A DNA stretch of 5,518 bases from Chthoniobacterales bacterium (GTDB taxonomy: Bacteria > Verrucomicrobiota > Verrucomicrobiia > Chthoniobacterales > UBA10450). Position 1 is the first letter of the stretch; every line of letters starts with the position of its first letter. The stretch spans positions 1 through 5,518 of the forward strand of contig JACCZQ010000289.1 in the NCBI GenBank assembly GCA_013695905.1. The letters are read 5' to 3'. Shown here piece by piece: positions 1-5,518 of this stretch. The notes under the pieces are model-generated. The model was not told the origin of the DNA, did no database searches, and was given only the letters and a program-made list of their open reading frames with translations. The position numbers and the translations under genes are program-made.

Positions 1-914
1 TCGGCAAAGCGACCGCCTACAACCTAACGAAGCAGCTCCGCGGCAAATCGGGTGCGGACATGCGCGAATATTTTATGCACATCAAGGGGCCGGAGATCCT
101 CAACATGTGGGTCGGCGAATCGGAGCGCATCGTGCGCGAGATTTTCGCCACCGCGCGCGAAAAACGGAAGGAAGGTTATCTGCCGTTCCTGTTTATCGAT
201 GAGGCGGAAAGCATCCTCGGGACGCGGCGCGCGGCGCGGCATTCGAGCATCCTCTCGACGCTGGTGCCGATGTTCTGCTCCGAGATGGATGGGATCGAAT
301 CGCTCGATGATGTGGTGATCATCCTCGCCTCGAATCGCGCTGACTTGATCGACCCGGCCATTCTGCGGCCGGGACGGATCGACCGGAAGATCAAGGTGAA
401 GCGGCCAAACCGCGATGGCGCGCGGGAGATTTATCGGATCTATCTGACGGAGGATTTGCCCTACGAAACAACGCTGCTTGAAGGCGGAGCGGATCGCGCG
501 GCAGCGGTGGATCGATTGATCGAGCGGCTGCTGGAGGTGCAGTTTGCCCGGCGGGAAGAGAACAAATTTCTCGAAGTGACCTTACGCAGCGGTCGAAAGG
601 AAAATGTGTATCGCAGTGATCTCCTCAGCGGCGCAATCATCGCCTCGATCGTGGAGCGGGCGAAAGGCCGCGCGATCAAACGCGCCATCGCGGCCGTTGG
701 TGGTAGCGCGACGGCGAGCGGCGACGCATCCGATGGAATTACCGAAGACGACCTGCAGGTGGCGTTCACGGCCGAGTTTACCGAGAACGATATTTTCCCG
801 CCGACCGATGTGGCGGAAGATTGGTTCAAGCTGATCGATTACGATCCCGAGAATGTGGTGAAAATCGCGCCAGCCCGCGCGGCCATCGGTGCGCGCGAGT
901 CGGCCGTCGTTTAG
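1..914 (+). CDS. arc: Proteasome-associated AAA+ ATPase (ARC/Mpa family), 5'-truncated
   Basis: This is the C-terminal 303 residues of a hexameric unfoldase that recognises pupylated proteins and feeds them to a proteolytic core. The reading frame is open from base 3, so the coiled coil, OB domains and Walker A motif lie beyond the left edge; the first visible residues (GKATAYNLTKQL) align with the helix just after Walker A in Mpa. Numbering from the visible Met at base 60, I see a pore-loop motif MWVGESER (16-23), Walker B FLFIDE (44-49), sensor 1 with N92 in LASNRAD, and arginine fingers in ILRPGRID (101-108). The segment NKFLEVTLRSGRKENVY (169-184) matches the family-specific insert NRFLEVTY of Mpa, and FTENDIFPPTDVAEDW matches its C-terminal region, which separates it from FtsH or Cdc48 ATPases. 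It ends in ARESAVV rather than the GQYL docking tail of mycobacterial Mpa. The next gene is convergent, with a 3-base gap. Identification is firm; coupling to a 20S core is not shown. Confidence 0.94.
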   Translation, partial: GKATAYNLTKQLRGKSGADMREYFMHIKGPEILNMWVGESERIVREIFATAREKRKEGYLPFLFIDEAESILGTRRAARHSSILSTLVPMFCSEMDGIESLDDVVIILASNRADLIDPAILRPGRIDRKIKVKRPNRDGAREIYRIYLTEDLPYETTLLEGGADRAAAVDRLIERLLEVQFARREENKFLEVTLRSGRKENVYRSDLLSGAIIASIVERAKGRAIKRAIAAVGGSATASGDASDGITEDDLQVAFTAEFTENDIFPPTDVAEDWFKLIDYDPENVVKIAPARAAIGARESAVV

Positions 915-917
915 CGC

Positions 918-1577
918 TCAGCGGCGCTTCCGGCGCTGCGACTTCTTCGCGGGCCTGGAGGTGGCGCCCGGCTCCTCCACGAAACGCGGTTCTGAGACGG
1001 GCGGCGGCGGCAGGTCGGGCGGCGGTTTCGCAGGAGGAGGTGGAGCGGGGGCCGGCGTCCAGGTGAAGTTGATGGTGTCGATCTGCCACATCGCCGCGGG
1101 GCGAGAGAGGGAGAAGGTGAGGTAGGCCAGCCGGCCGCTGAACGTCTGCTCCGCGCGGAAACGTCCGTGCGCTCGAAAGAATTGCGAGGTGAAATGCACC
1201 TCGCCCGTGGTCTCGACCGTCGGCGCATCGGGCGGGCCGAGGTCGCGGATCCTCTGGAACATCCGCTCCCGCCACGAGGGCGGATACATGAGCTGCGCAT
1301 CGCGGGAGAGGGTGACGTCGAGAAAGCGCGTGTCGTGCGCGAGCAGAATCCGCTCCGCCGCATGCTGTGCGAACGCGCGCACAGCTTTTTCGTTGCCCGC
1401 GCGGGCGTGGTAAAGATACCAGACGCCGCCGATGGCCATTGCCACGACGATGAGCAGCAGGACGATCACCTGCCCGCGCTCATGAGGGCGCTGCAGGTGC
1501 GGCTCTCCTCGCGGCGGGGTCGGTCCGGACGCGGGCACGCGCAAAGTTTTCCGCTGCCGTTCGAGGCGGTCGATCAT
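918..1577 (-). CDS. Hypothetical single-pass membrane protein with proline-rich basic tail
   Basis: I do not recognise this family. The chosen ATG (1577-1575, MIDRLERQRK) gives 219 residues; a TTG at 1631-1629 would add 18 residues rich in Pro, Arg and Gly and has no visible ribosome binding site, while a weak purine stretch (aggcagg) precedes the ATG. From the ATG, residues 1-35 are polar and basic, about 36-58 form one strongly hydrophobic helix (VIVLLLIVVAMAIGGVWYLY), and about 62-172 form a soluble domain. The latter has helices followed by apparent beta strands ending in MWQIDTINFTW, a pattern like NTF2-like domains (inference only). A proline-rich stretch (WTPAPAPPPPAKPPPDLPPP) and a Lys/Arg tail (KKSQRRKRR) follow. 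The positive-inside rule suggests the domain lies outside the membrane. It is convergent with the ATPase gene and downstream of a LuxR-type fragment on the same strand. Reality is supported by an intact frame with a coherent membrane protein layout. Confidence 0.72.
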   Translation of the reverse strand: MIDRLERQRKTLRVPASGPTPPRGEPHLQRPHERGQVIVLLLIVVAMAIGGVWYLYHARAGNEKAVRAFAQHAAERILLAHDTRFLDVTLSRDAQLMYPPSWRERMFQRIRDLGPPDAPTVETTGEVHFTSQFFRAHGRFRAEQTFSGRLAYLTFSLSRPAAMWQIDTINFTWTPAPAPPPPAKPPPDLPPPPVSEPRFVEEPGATSRPAKKSQRRKRR

Positions 1578-1639
1578 CGTGCAACTGAGCCTGCCTGGCG
1601 GCGTCCGCGGTCGGGCCGCGCCGCTTTGCAAGAGGCTCG

Positions 1640-1876
1640 CTAGAAATTGGCGGCCGCGCCGCGATTATGCACGCCCAATTTGAGATAGATGTTCTGGAGG
1701 TGCTTTTTCACCGTCGTCATCCGCAGATTCAGGGTGGTGGCGATCTCGGCGTTTGATCGGCCGTGGCGCAACCAGAAGAGCACTTCGTTCTCGCGGGCGG
1801 TGAGTCGTTTCTCGTCCCGTGCATTTTTGGGACGGGGAGAGCGACCGCTGAGTTCGGCGGGTGACGCGTTTTTTCT
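1640..1876 (-). pseudogene. LuxR-type HTH DNA-binding domain, coding region without a start codon (apparent frameshift)
   Basis: Translating the minus strand gives 78 residues ending in a clear LuxR/GerE-type helix-turn-helix: LTARENEVLFWLRHGRSNAE followed by IATTLNLRMTTVKKHLQNIY and LKLGVHNRGAAANF, then TAG. These are the conserved LTxRExEVL start, the NxEIA turn and the TVKxHxxxIxxKLGVxNR recognition region. No ATG, GTG, TTG or CTG lies between an in-frame TGA (1879-1877) and the HTH, so the frame cannot start as it stands. In the neighbouring frame a TTG at 1880-1878 is followed by AAG and six A residues (1874-1869); with one A fewer it would read MKKNASPAEL and continue into the HTH, giving a 79-residue HTH-only protein. 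No receiver or sensor domain can be upstream, because the divergent hydrolase gene begins at 1946. Options are a true frameshift mutation, a homopolymer sequencing error, or slippage. The domain call is firm; the gene's status is not. Confidence 0.77.
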
Positions 1877-1945
1877 TCAACCGGAAAGCGGCCTGGTGCG
1901 AGCGAGCGTTGTCAGAGCACGGCGAAACTGATTTTCTGGCCGCGC

Positions 1946-2479
1946 ATGGCGACGATTTTCTCCCACGCGATCGTGGCGGTGGCGCTGAAAAGCGCATGGC
2001 CTGCGCCAGCGGTGCCGAAGCGGCTCTGGATCGCCGGAGCGCTCTGCGCGATGGCGCCGGATCTCGATGTGGTGAGCTTCTATCTCGGGATTCCCTACGG
2101 CCATGTGCTGGGGCATCGCGGCATCACGCACTCGATCCTTTTTGCAGTGCTGCTGGGGCTGGTCTGCACCTGCGCGCTTTACCCGCGGCGGAGAGCGGGA
2201 GTGCGGCGCGGGCTGGTGTGTCTGTATCTCTCGCTCGCGACGATGTCGCACGCGCTGCTCGATGGCCTAACGAATGGCGGACGCGGGGTGGCGTTTTTCG
2301 CACCGTTCGAAAACAGCCGCTACTTCCTGCCCTGGCGGCCGATCGAGGTGTCGCCGATCGGCGCCCGCTTCTTCTCGCGCGACGGCCTGGAGGTACTGCT
2401 GAACGAGATGATCTGGATCTGGTCGCCGGCGGCCGCGCTCGTGCTGGTGGGGTGGCTCTTTCGCCGGGCGCGGGCTTGA
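1946..2479 (+). CDS. YdjM/DUF457-family membrane-bound putative metal-dependent hydrolase
   Basis: A 177-residue inner membrane protein of the family often labelled LexA-binding, inner membrane-associated putative hydrolase; its substrate is unknown. Candidate metal ligands are all present: H7 near the N terminus (FSHAIVA), D39 and D41 in MAPDLD, H57 and H62 in GHRGITHS, and H102 and D106 in MSHALLDGLTNGG, followed by the typical FFAPF (117-121). Hydrophobic segments at about 27-37, 64-79, 89-101 and 155-172 fit a small multi-pass protein, with an Arg-rich C terminus (FRRARA) expected to be cytoplasmic. Length is close to the short members of the family. The start ATG gives the expected MATIFSHA opening, although no strong Shine-Dalgarno sequence precedes it. 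It is divergent from the LuxR-type fragment and 25 bases upstream of dop on the same strand, so co-transcription with dop is possible, but no functional tie is evident. Confidence 0.86.
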   Translation: MATIFSHAIVAVALKSAWPAPAVPKRLWIAGALCAMAPDLDVVSFYLGIPYGHVLGHRGITHSILFAVLLGLVCTCALYPRRRAGVRRGLVCLYLSLATMSHALLDGLTNGGRGVAFFAPFENSRYFLPWRPIEVSPIGARFFSRDGLEVLLNEMIWIWSPAAALVLVGWLFRRARA

Positions 2480-2504
2480 AGTAGCTGCGGGTCGCGGGCG
2501 CGCT

Positions 2505-4049
2505 ATGCTGGCTCCCATGCAGCGGGTGTTCGGCCTCGAGACGGAATACGGGATCACGATTGACGGAGCGGAGAGCGTCGATGTGGTGGCGGAATCGATC
2601 GAGCTGGTGCGCTCCTACATGGCGGACGGGGCTCTAATGAAGTGGAATTACGGGCTCGAAGATCCGCACCTCGATGCGCGCGGCTTTCGTGCGGCGGAGC
2701 TGCTCCAGGATACGGATGAGTCGGCATATTTCGAGATCGATCAGAACCGGCCGCTCAGCTTCGAGGAGATCAAGAGCGACCTGGTGCTGTCGAACGGCGC
2801 CCGGTTTTATAACGATCACGCGCACCCGGAATACTCGACGCCAGAATGCACGACGCTGCGCCAGCTGGTGGCGCACGATCGCGCCGGCGAACGCGTTCTG
2901 GCGGAGTGCGCGCGCCGCCGGAACCTGACGCTGCCGGAGGGACAGCAGGTCCGGTTGTTCAAGAACAACACCGATTTCATCGGGCACAGCTACGGCTGCC
3001 ACGATAATTACCTGATGCGGCGCAATGTGCCATGGGACGCGATCGTCGCCGGCACGCTGCCGTTCCTGGTCACGCGGCAGATTTTTGCGGGTGCGGGTAA
3101 GCTCGGGATCGAGGCGGAGAGCGCCGCCGGTCAACCCGGAGTGTTCCAGATCTCGCAGCGCGCGGATTTCTTCAGCGTGCTGGTGAGCATCGACACGATG
3201 AACAAACGCCCGCTCGTGAACACCCGCGACGAGCCGCACGCCGACGCGAACCGCTACCGGCGTTTTCATGTGATCGTCTGCGACTCGAACATGAGCGAAT
3301 GGGCGACGGCGGTGAAGATCGGCACGACGGCGCTGGTGCTGGAGTTGATCGAGCGGGGGCAGGCGCCGCAGATCGAGCTGGCGCAACCGGTCGGCGCGAC
3401 GAAGTCGATCAGCCGCGATCAGGATTACGATTGGATCATTGAGTTGATGGACGGGCGGAAGATATCCGCGATCGACGTGCAACGGCTGTATCTCCGCGCC
3501 GCGCAACAGCTCGACCGCGCAAGCGAACCGGAGACCGCCTGGCTGCTGCGGGAATGGGAGAACGTGCTCCACGATCTGGAGCGCGACGTGGCACTCACGC
3601 GCGACCGCGTGGACTGGGTGGCGAAGCGATTTTTCCTCAGTGCATTGCAGGAAGAGGAGCAACTCTCATGGAGCGATCCGTGGCTGCAATCGATCGATCT
3701 CGAGTATCACAACATCGACCCGGAGGAGGGGCTCGCGCATGCCTTGCAGCGGCAGGGTAGCCTCCGTGGGATCGTGACGGAGGAGGAAATCAAGGCCGCG
3801 ATTTCGAATCCGCCGGAGACCACACGCGCCTTCTTCCGCGGCCGTGCGGTGGCGAAGTTCAGCGATGCCATCGAGCGAATCCAGTGGGACGAGGTGGTGT
3901 TCCGCGCCAGCGACCGACAGCATCGGGTGGCGTTGCCGGAAGTTGCGGGTGATGCGCGTTTGATCCGGTTGAATCGAGCTGTCGGTGAATGTGACGACGT
4001 TGAGGATCTCGCGCGCGCGATTGAAGCATCATCGAACGAGGTTGCTTAG
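2505..4049 (+). CDS. dop: Dop, Pup deamidase/depupylase
   Basis: Dop is a carboxylate-amine-ligase-fold enzyme that, with ATP and Mg bound, deamidates the C-terminal Gln of Pup and cleaves Pup from lysines of tagged proteins. The 514-residue product carries the metal/ATP-binding ETEYG (12-16), a Dop-type loop region with KWNYGLEDPHLDARGF (46-61), and NGARFYNDHAHPEYS (97-111), in which D104 matches the catalytic aspartate of Dop. It also has FKNNTDFIGHSYGCHDNYL (152-170), VNTRDEPHADANRYRR (238-253) and the C-terminal NPPETTRAFFRG region (435-446). The loop between the first motif and NGAR is long as in Dop; PafA lacks it. Some central motifs read more like PafA. The upstream ATG at 2505 gives MLAP before the family-typical MQRVFGLETEYG, so the ATG at 2517 is the likelier true start (510 residues). 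No pup follows; a toxin-antitoxin pair begins 27 bases downstream. Confidence 0.94.
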   Translation: MLAPMQRVFGLETEYGITIDGAESVDVVAESIELVRSYMADGALMKWNYGLEDPHLDARGFRAAELLQDTDESAYFEIDQNRPLSFEEIKSDLVLSNGARFYNDHAHPEYSTPECTTLRQLVAHDRAGERVLAECARRRNLTLPEGQQVRLFKNNTDFIGHSYGCHDNYLMRRNVPWDAIVAGTLPFLVTRQIFAGAGKLGIEAESAAGQPGVFQISQRADFFSVLVSIDTMNKRPLVNTRDEPHADANRYRRFHVIVCDSNMSEWATAVKIGTTALVLELIERGQAPQIELAQPVGATKSISRDQDYDWIIELMDGRKISAIDVQRLYLRAAQQLDRASEPETAWLLREWENVLHDLERDVALTRDRVDWVAKRFFLSALQEEEQLSWSDPWLQSIDLEYHNIDPEEGLAHALQRQGSLRGIVTEEEIKAAISNPPETTRAFFRGRAVAKFSDAIERIQWDEVVFRASDRQHRVALPEVAGDARLIRLNRAVGECDDVEDLARAIEASSNEVA

Positions 4050-4070
4050 TTCACCTGAGTTAGCTAAGAT
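4042..4070 (+). promoter_or_regulatory. Possible promoter and palindromic operator for the toxin-antitoxin pair
   Basis: A perfect 8-base palindrome TTAGCTAA (4060-4067) sits just before the antitoxin ATG, and the arms CTTAG (4045-4049) and CTAAG (4064-4068) form a wider inverted repeat over the dop stop codon. TTGCTT (4042-4047) and TAAGAT (4065-4070) are spaced 17 bases apart, like a weak -35/-10 pair, which would place transcription start at or next to the antitoxin ATG. Phd/YefM antitoxins commonly repress their own promoter at palindromic sites, so position and symmetry fit, but this is inference from a short motif. Confidence 0.33.
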
Positions 4071-4076
4071 GCTGTC

Positions 4077-4331
4077 ATGGCTGAGAACGTGGTGAACATT
4101 CACGCGGCCAAGACGCAACTCTCGCAGCTGGTGATGCGGGCTGAGAAGGGGGAGCGCATTACCATTGCGCGTGCGGGGAAACCTGTGGCACAGCTCGGCC
4201 CCGTCGCGACGCGCAGGCGGCGCAGTGTGCCGGGGGATGATCCGGTCTTCAACCTCGACAAATTCGGCTTCGAAGGTCCGGGTGGCGGGCTGACGAACGA
4301 GGAGATCGACGGCATCATATATGGCGCGTGA
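4077..4331 (+). CDS. Phd/YefM-family antitoxin
   Basis: An 84-residue antitoxin that should bind and neutralise the PIN toxin encoded next to it and repress the shared promoter. The N-terminal half has the standard Phd/YefM pattern: VNIHAAKTQLSQLVMRAEKG (6-25) followed by ERITIARAGKPVAQLGPV (26-43), the mixed alpha/beta dimerisation and DNA-binding fold. A basic linker (TRRRRSV) precedes the C-terminal segment ending in LTNEEIDGIIYGA, the part that in such proteins wraps the toxin. Length is typical. The ATG lies 27 bases after the dop stop codon, next to a small palindrome; no strong Shine-Dalgarno sequence is visible. Its last 11 bases overlap the toxin gene, indicating translational coupling. 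It does not resemble Pup: there is no C-terminal Gly-Gly-Glu/Gln. Confidence 0.92.
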   Translation: MAENVVNIHAAKTQLSQLVMRAEKGERITIARAGKPVAQLGPVATRRRRSVPGDDPVFNLDKFGFEGPGGGLTNEEIDGIIYGA

Positions 4332-4749
4332 TCTGTTCGTCGATTCGTCGGGCCTTTATGCTCTCGCCGACCATCGCGACCTCCGCCATGCGTCAGCAGC
4401 ACGATGTGTAAGTCAGCTGATCAAAGGCGGCGGGAGATTGATCCTGACCGACTACATCATTGATGAGGCTCTCACGCTGGCGAAGGCGCGTGCGCAATCC
4501 TACGGAGCATTGCGGCTCCTGGAAATCGTCGAGCGAAGCGAAGCGTTTCGTCTGGTCTGGATGGGGCAGGAGCGGTTCGAAATAACAAAGGCCTTTTTCC
4601 GCAAGCACGCGGATCACGGCTATTCCTTCACCGACTGCAGCAGCTTCGTCGTGATGCGGGAACTAGGCTTGAGCGAGGCACTGACGACAGATGGACATTT
4701 TGTGGAAGCGGGATTCCACGCGCTGCTGCGAGGCGCCACGACTCGTTAG
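4321..4749 (+). CDS. PIN-domain ribonuclease toxin (VapC-like)
   Basis: A 142-residue PIN-fold endoribonuclease, the toxin of a type II pair; relatives cut tRNA, rRNA or mRNA using Mg or Mn. The expected acidic residues are in place: D8 in LFVDSSGLYAL, E49 in YIIDEALTLA, D105 in YSFTDCSSFVVM and D124 in ALTTDGHF, so the active site looks intact. Length is normal for the family. The frame starts at an ATG inside the antitoxin gene, 11 bases of overlap, a tight arrangement that ties toxin translation to antitoxin translation. The 3' end overlaps the convergent phosphorylase gene by 4 bases (4746-4749), with the two stop codons sharing bases. The cellular target cannot be told from sequence. Confidence 0.93.
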   Translation: MARDLFVDSSGLYALADHRDLRHASAARCVSQLIKGGGRLILTDYIIDEALTLAKARAQSYGALRLLEIVERSEAFRLVWMGQERFEITKAFFRKHADHGYSFTDCSSFVVMRELGLSEALTTDGHFVEAGFHALLRGATTR

Positions 4750-5518
4750 GACCAGGTGATCAGCCGCAGCTCGTGCGCTTGCATGAGGTGCGGGTGCGTC
4801 GGGATTACGCGGACGCGGAAGCCGTAGGTGCCGCTCTCGGAGGCGGGAACGGAACCCTGATAGAGATACGTGCCGTTGCCGTCGTGGCTCTGCGTCTGGT
4901 GCAGCGGCTCGACCTGTGGATTGCGGACACCGTCGATCTCGATCTCGCCGTGATAAGCCTCCACCCGGACGTGTTCGGGGGCGACCGCGCCAAGGTGGAG
5001 GCGGGCGGTGACGTCGAGTGTTTCGCCGACGAGGATGTTCTGGCGGTCGGCGTTGCCGATCTGCACATCGTCGATGCGCACCTGCGGCCAATCTTTCCGC
5101 ATCTGCGCCTTCCAGCGGCTCAGCTCGGTCGCGGCGCGGCCATGGTCGCGTGCAAATTCCTGATACGCGCGCGCCGCGGGTGAGTAGAGGCGCTCCGCGT
5201 ATTCCTGCACCATGCGATGGGTGTTAAACATCGGCGTGACGCTGCGAATCGACTCCCGCATGAGCTGCAGCCACGCGAGCGGCAGCTTGCCGTCGGGTTT
5301 GGCGTAATAGAGCGGCACGATTTGATTTTCGAGCAACTGGTAGAGGCTCGTGATGTCCACAGAGTTTTGGAATTCAATGCTGCCCGTTTCGATCTCCGCG
5401 CCGATCGCCCAGCCGTTCTTGCCGTTGTAGCTTTCGCACCACCAGCCATCGAGCACGCTGAGATTCAGGCCGCCGTTCGGTGGGAGTTTCATCCCGCTGG
5501 TGCCGCTCGCCTCCAGAG
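4746..5518 (-). CDS. glgP: Alpha-glucan phosphorylase (GT35), C-terminal part, 5'-truncated
   Basis: The C-terminal portion, about 257 residues, of a pyridoxal-phosphate enzyme that releases glucose 1-phosphate from glycogen or maltodextrin. The frame is open to the right edge, where it reads LEASGTSGMKLPPNGGLN; the Lys of the GTSGMK motif is the expected PLP-binding lysine. DGWWCESYNGKNGWAIGAE follows, then MFNTHRMVQEYAERLYSPAA, the conserved end of the catalytic domain. The last 110 or so residues (VRIDDVQIGNADRQNILVGE to HELRLITWS) look like the beta-rich C-terminal extension, containing HLGAVAPEHVRVEAYHGEI and SGTYGFRVRVIPTHPHLMQ. This extension marks the long bacterial/archaeal alpha-glucan phosphorylase subfamily rather than the E. 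coli GlgP/MalP type. The N-terminal part lies outside the window. It is on the opposite strand to all genes from 1946 onward and converges on the PIN toxin; it has no evident link to pupylation. Confidence 0.95.
   Translation of the reverse strand, partial: LEASGTSGMKLPPNGGLNLSVLDGWWCESYNGKNGWAIGAEIETGSIEFQNSVDITSLYQLLENQIVPLYYAKPDGKLPLAWLQLMRESIRSVTPMFNTHRMVQEYAERLYSPAARAYQEFARDHGRAATELSRWKAQMRKDWPQVRIDDVQIGNADRQNILVGETLDVTARLHLGAVAPEHVRVEAYHGEIEIDGVRNPQVEPLHQTQSHDGNGTYLYQGSVPASESGTYGFRVRVIPTHPHLMQAHELRLITWS

Noticed and set aside
3..14. GKAT at the very start of the ATPase fragment taken as a Walker A motif with Thr/Ser replaced by Ala
   Set aside because: Alignment from memory with Mpa shows this is the AKAVA segment just after Walker A, so the true GKT lies outside the window and nothing is missing.
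913..938. Imperfect GC-rich hairpin between the convergent ATPase and membrane protein genes (CAGCG 919-923 with CGCTG 934-938)
   Set aside because: The stem is short, has a mismatch and no T-tract on either strand, and lies mostly inside coding sequence, so I do not call it a terminator.
1013..1060. GGCGGC/GGAGG-rich low-complexity stretch as a possible repeat element
   Set aside because: It simply encodes the proline-rich linker of the minus-strand membrane protein and is not repeated elsewhere in the window.
1909..1937. TTGTCA and TTTTCT with 17-base spacing ahead of the membrane hydrolase gene
   Set aside because: The -35 is good but the -10 matches only 3 of 6 bases, and the start point would nearly coincide with the ATG; too weak to list.
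2634..3662. Long 342-codon open frame on the minus strand inside dop
   Set aside because: It is antisense to a gene with clear family motifs throughout; the product is rich in Arg, His and Leu with no recognisable motif, as expected from GC-rich shadow frames.
4077..4331. Small gene after dop considered as a divergent Pup
   Set aside because: The product has the full Phd/YefM pattern, lacks a C-terminal Gly-Gly-Glu/Gln, and overlaps a PIN toxin gene.
4663..5091. Other open frames overlapping the phosphorylase end on both strands
   Set aside because: The phosphorylase frame has conserved motifs to its stop codon; the others give low-complexity Arg/Pro/Ala-rich products.

Overview
The window is GC-rich and densely packed bacterial chromosome. 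It carries two hallmark components of a Pup-proteasome (pupylation) system: the C-terminal part of an ARC/Mpa-type AAA+ ATPase at the left edge and a complete Dop (Pup deamidase/depupylase) gene in the middle. Neither shows a close match to the actinobacterial version. The gene order (no pup or prcBA next to dop), the HTH-only LuxR-type protein and the long-form alpha-glucan phosphorylase fit a non-actinobacterial Pup-bearing lineage. Verrucomicrobiota is my best guess, but that is inference from gene content and was not tested by any search.

Layout, left to right: (1) 1-914, plus strand: ARC ATPase, 5'-truncated by the window edge, retaining the pore loop, Walker B, sensor 1, arginine fingers and C-terminal region, but ending without the tyrosine-bearing proteasome-docking tail known from Mpa. 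(2) 918-1577 and 1640-1876, minus strand: a single-pass membrane protein of unknown function with a proline-rich, basic tail, and a LuxR-type HTH coding segment that has no start codon and a stop just upstream. A one-base change in an A6 run would restore a 79-residue protein. (3) 1946-2479, plus strand: a YdjM/DUF457-type membrane-bound putative metal-dependent hydrolase. (4) 2505-4049, plus strand: dop. (5) 4077-4749, plus strand: a Phd/YefM antitoxin and PIN-domain toxin pair with overlapping genes, sitting where pup commonly follows dop. (6) 4746-5518, minus strand: the C-terminal third or so of an alpha-glucan phosphorylase, running off the right edge.

How they fit together: ARC would unfold pupylated substrates, and Dop would deamidate Pup where its C terminus is Gln and remove Pup from substrates. 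Pup itself, the ligase PafA and the 20S core are not seen here and must be elsewhere if the pathway is complete. The other genes have no evident functional link to pupylation. There is no gene-free stretch over 300 bases; the longest non-coding interval is about 65 bases (1881-1945). No tRNA, rRNA, CRISPR array, insertion sequence or convincing terminator was seen.
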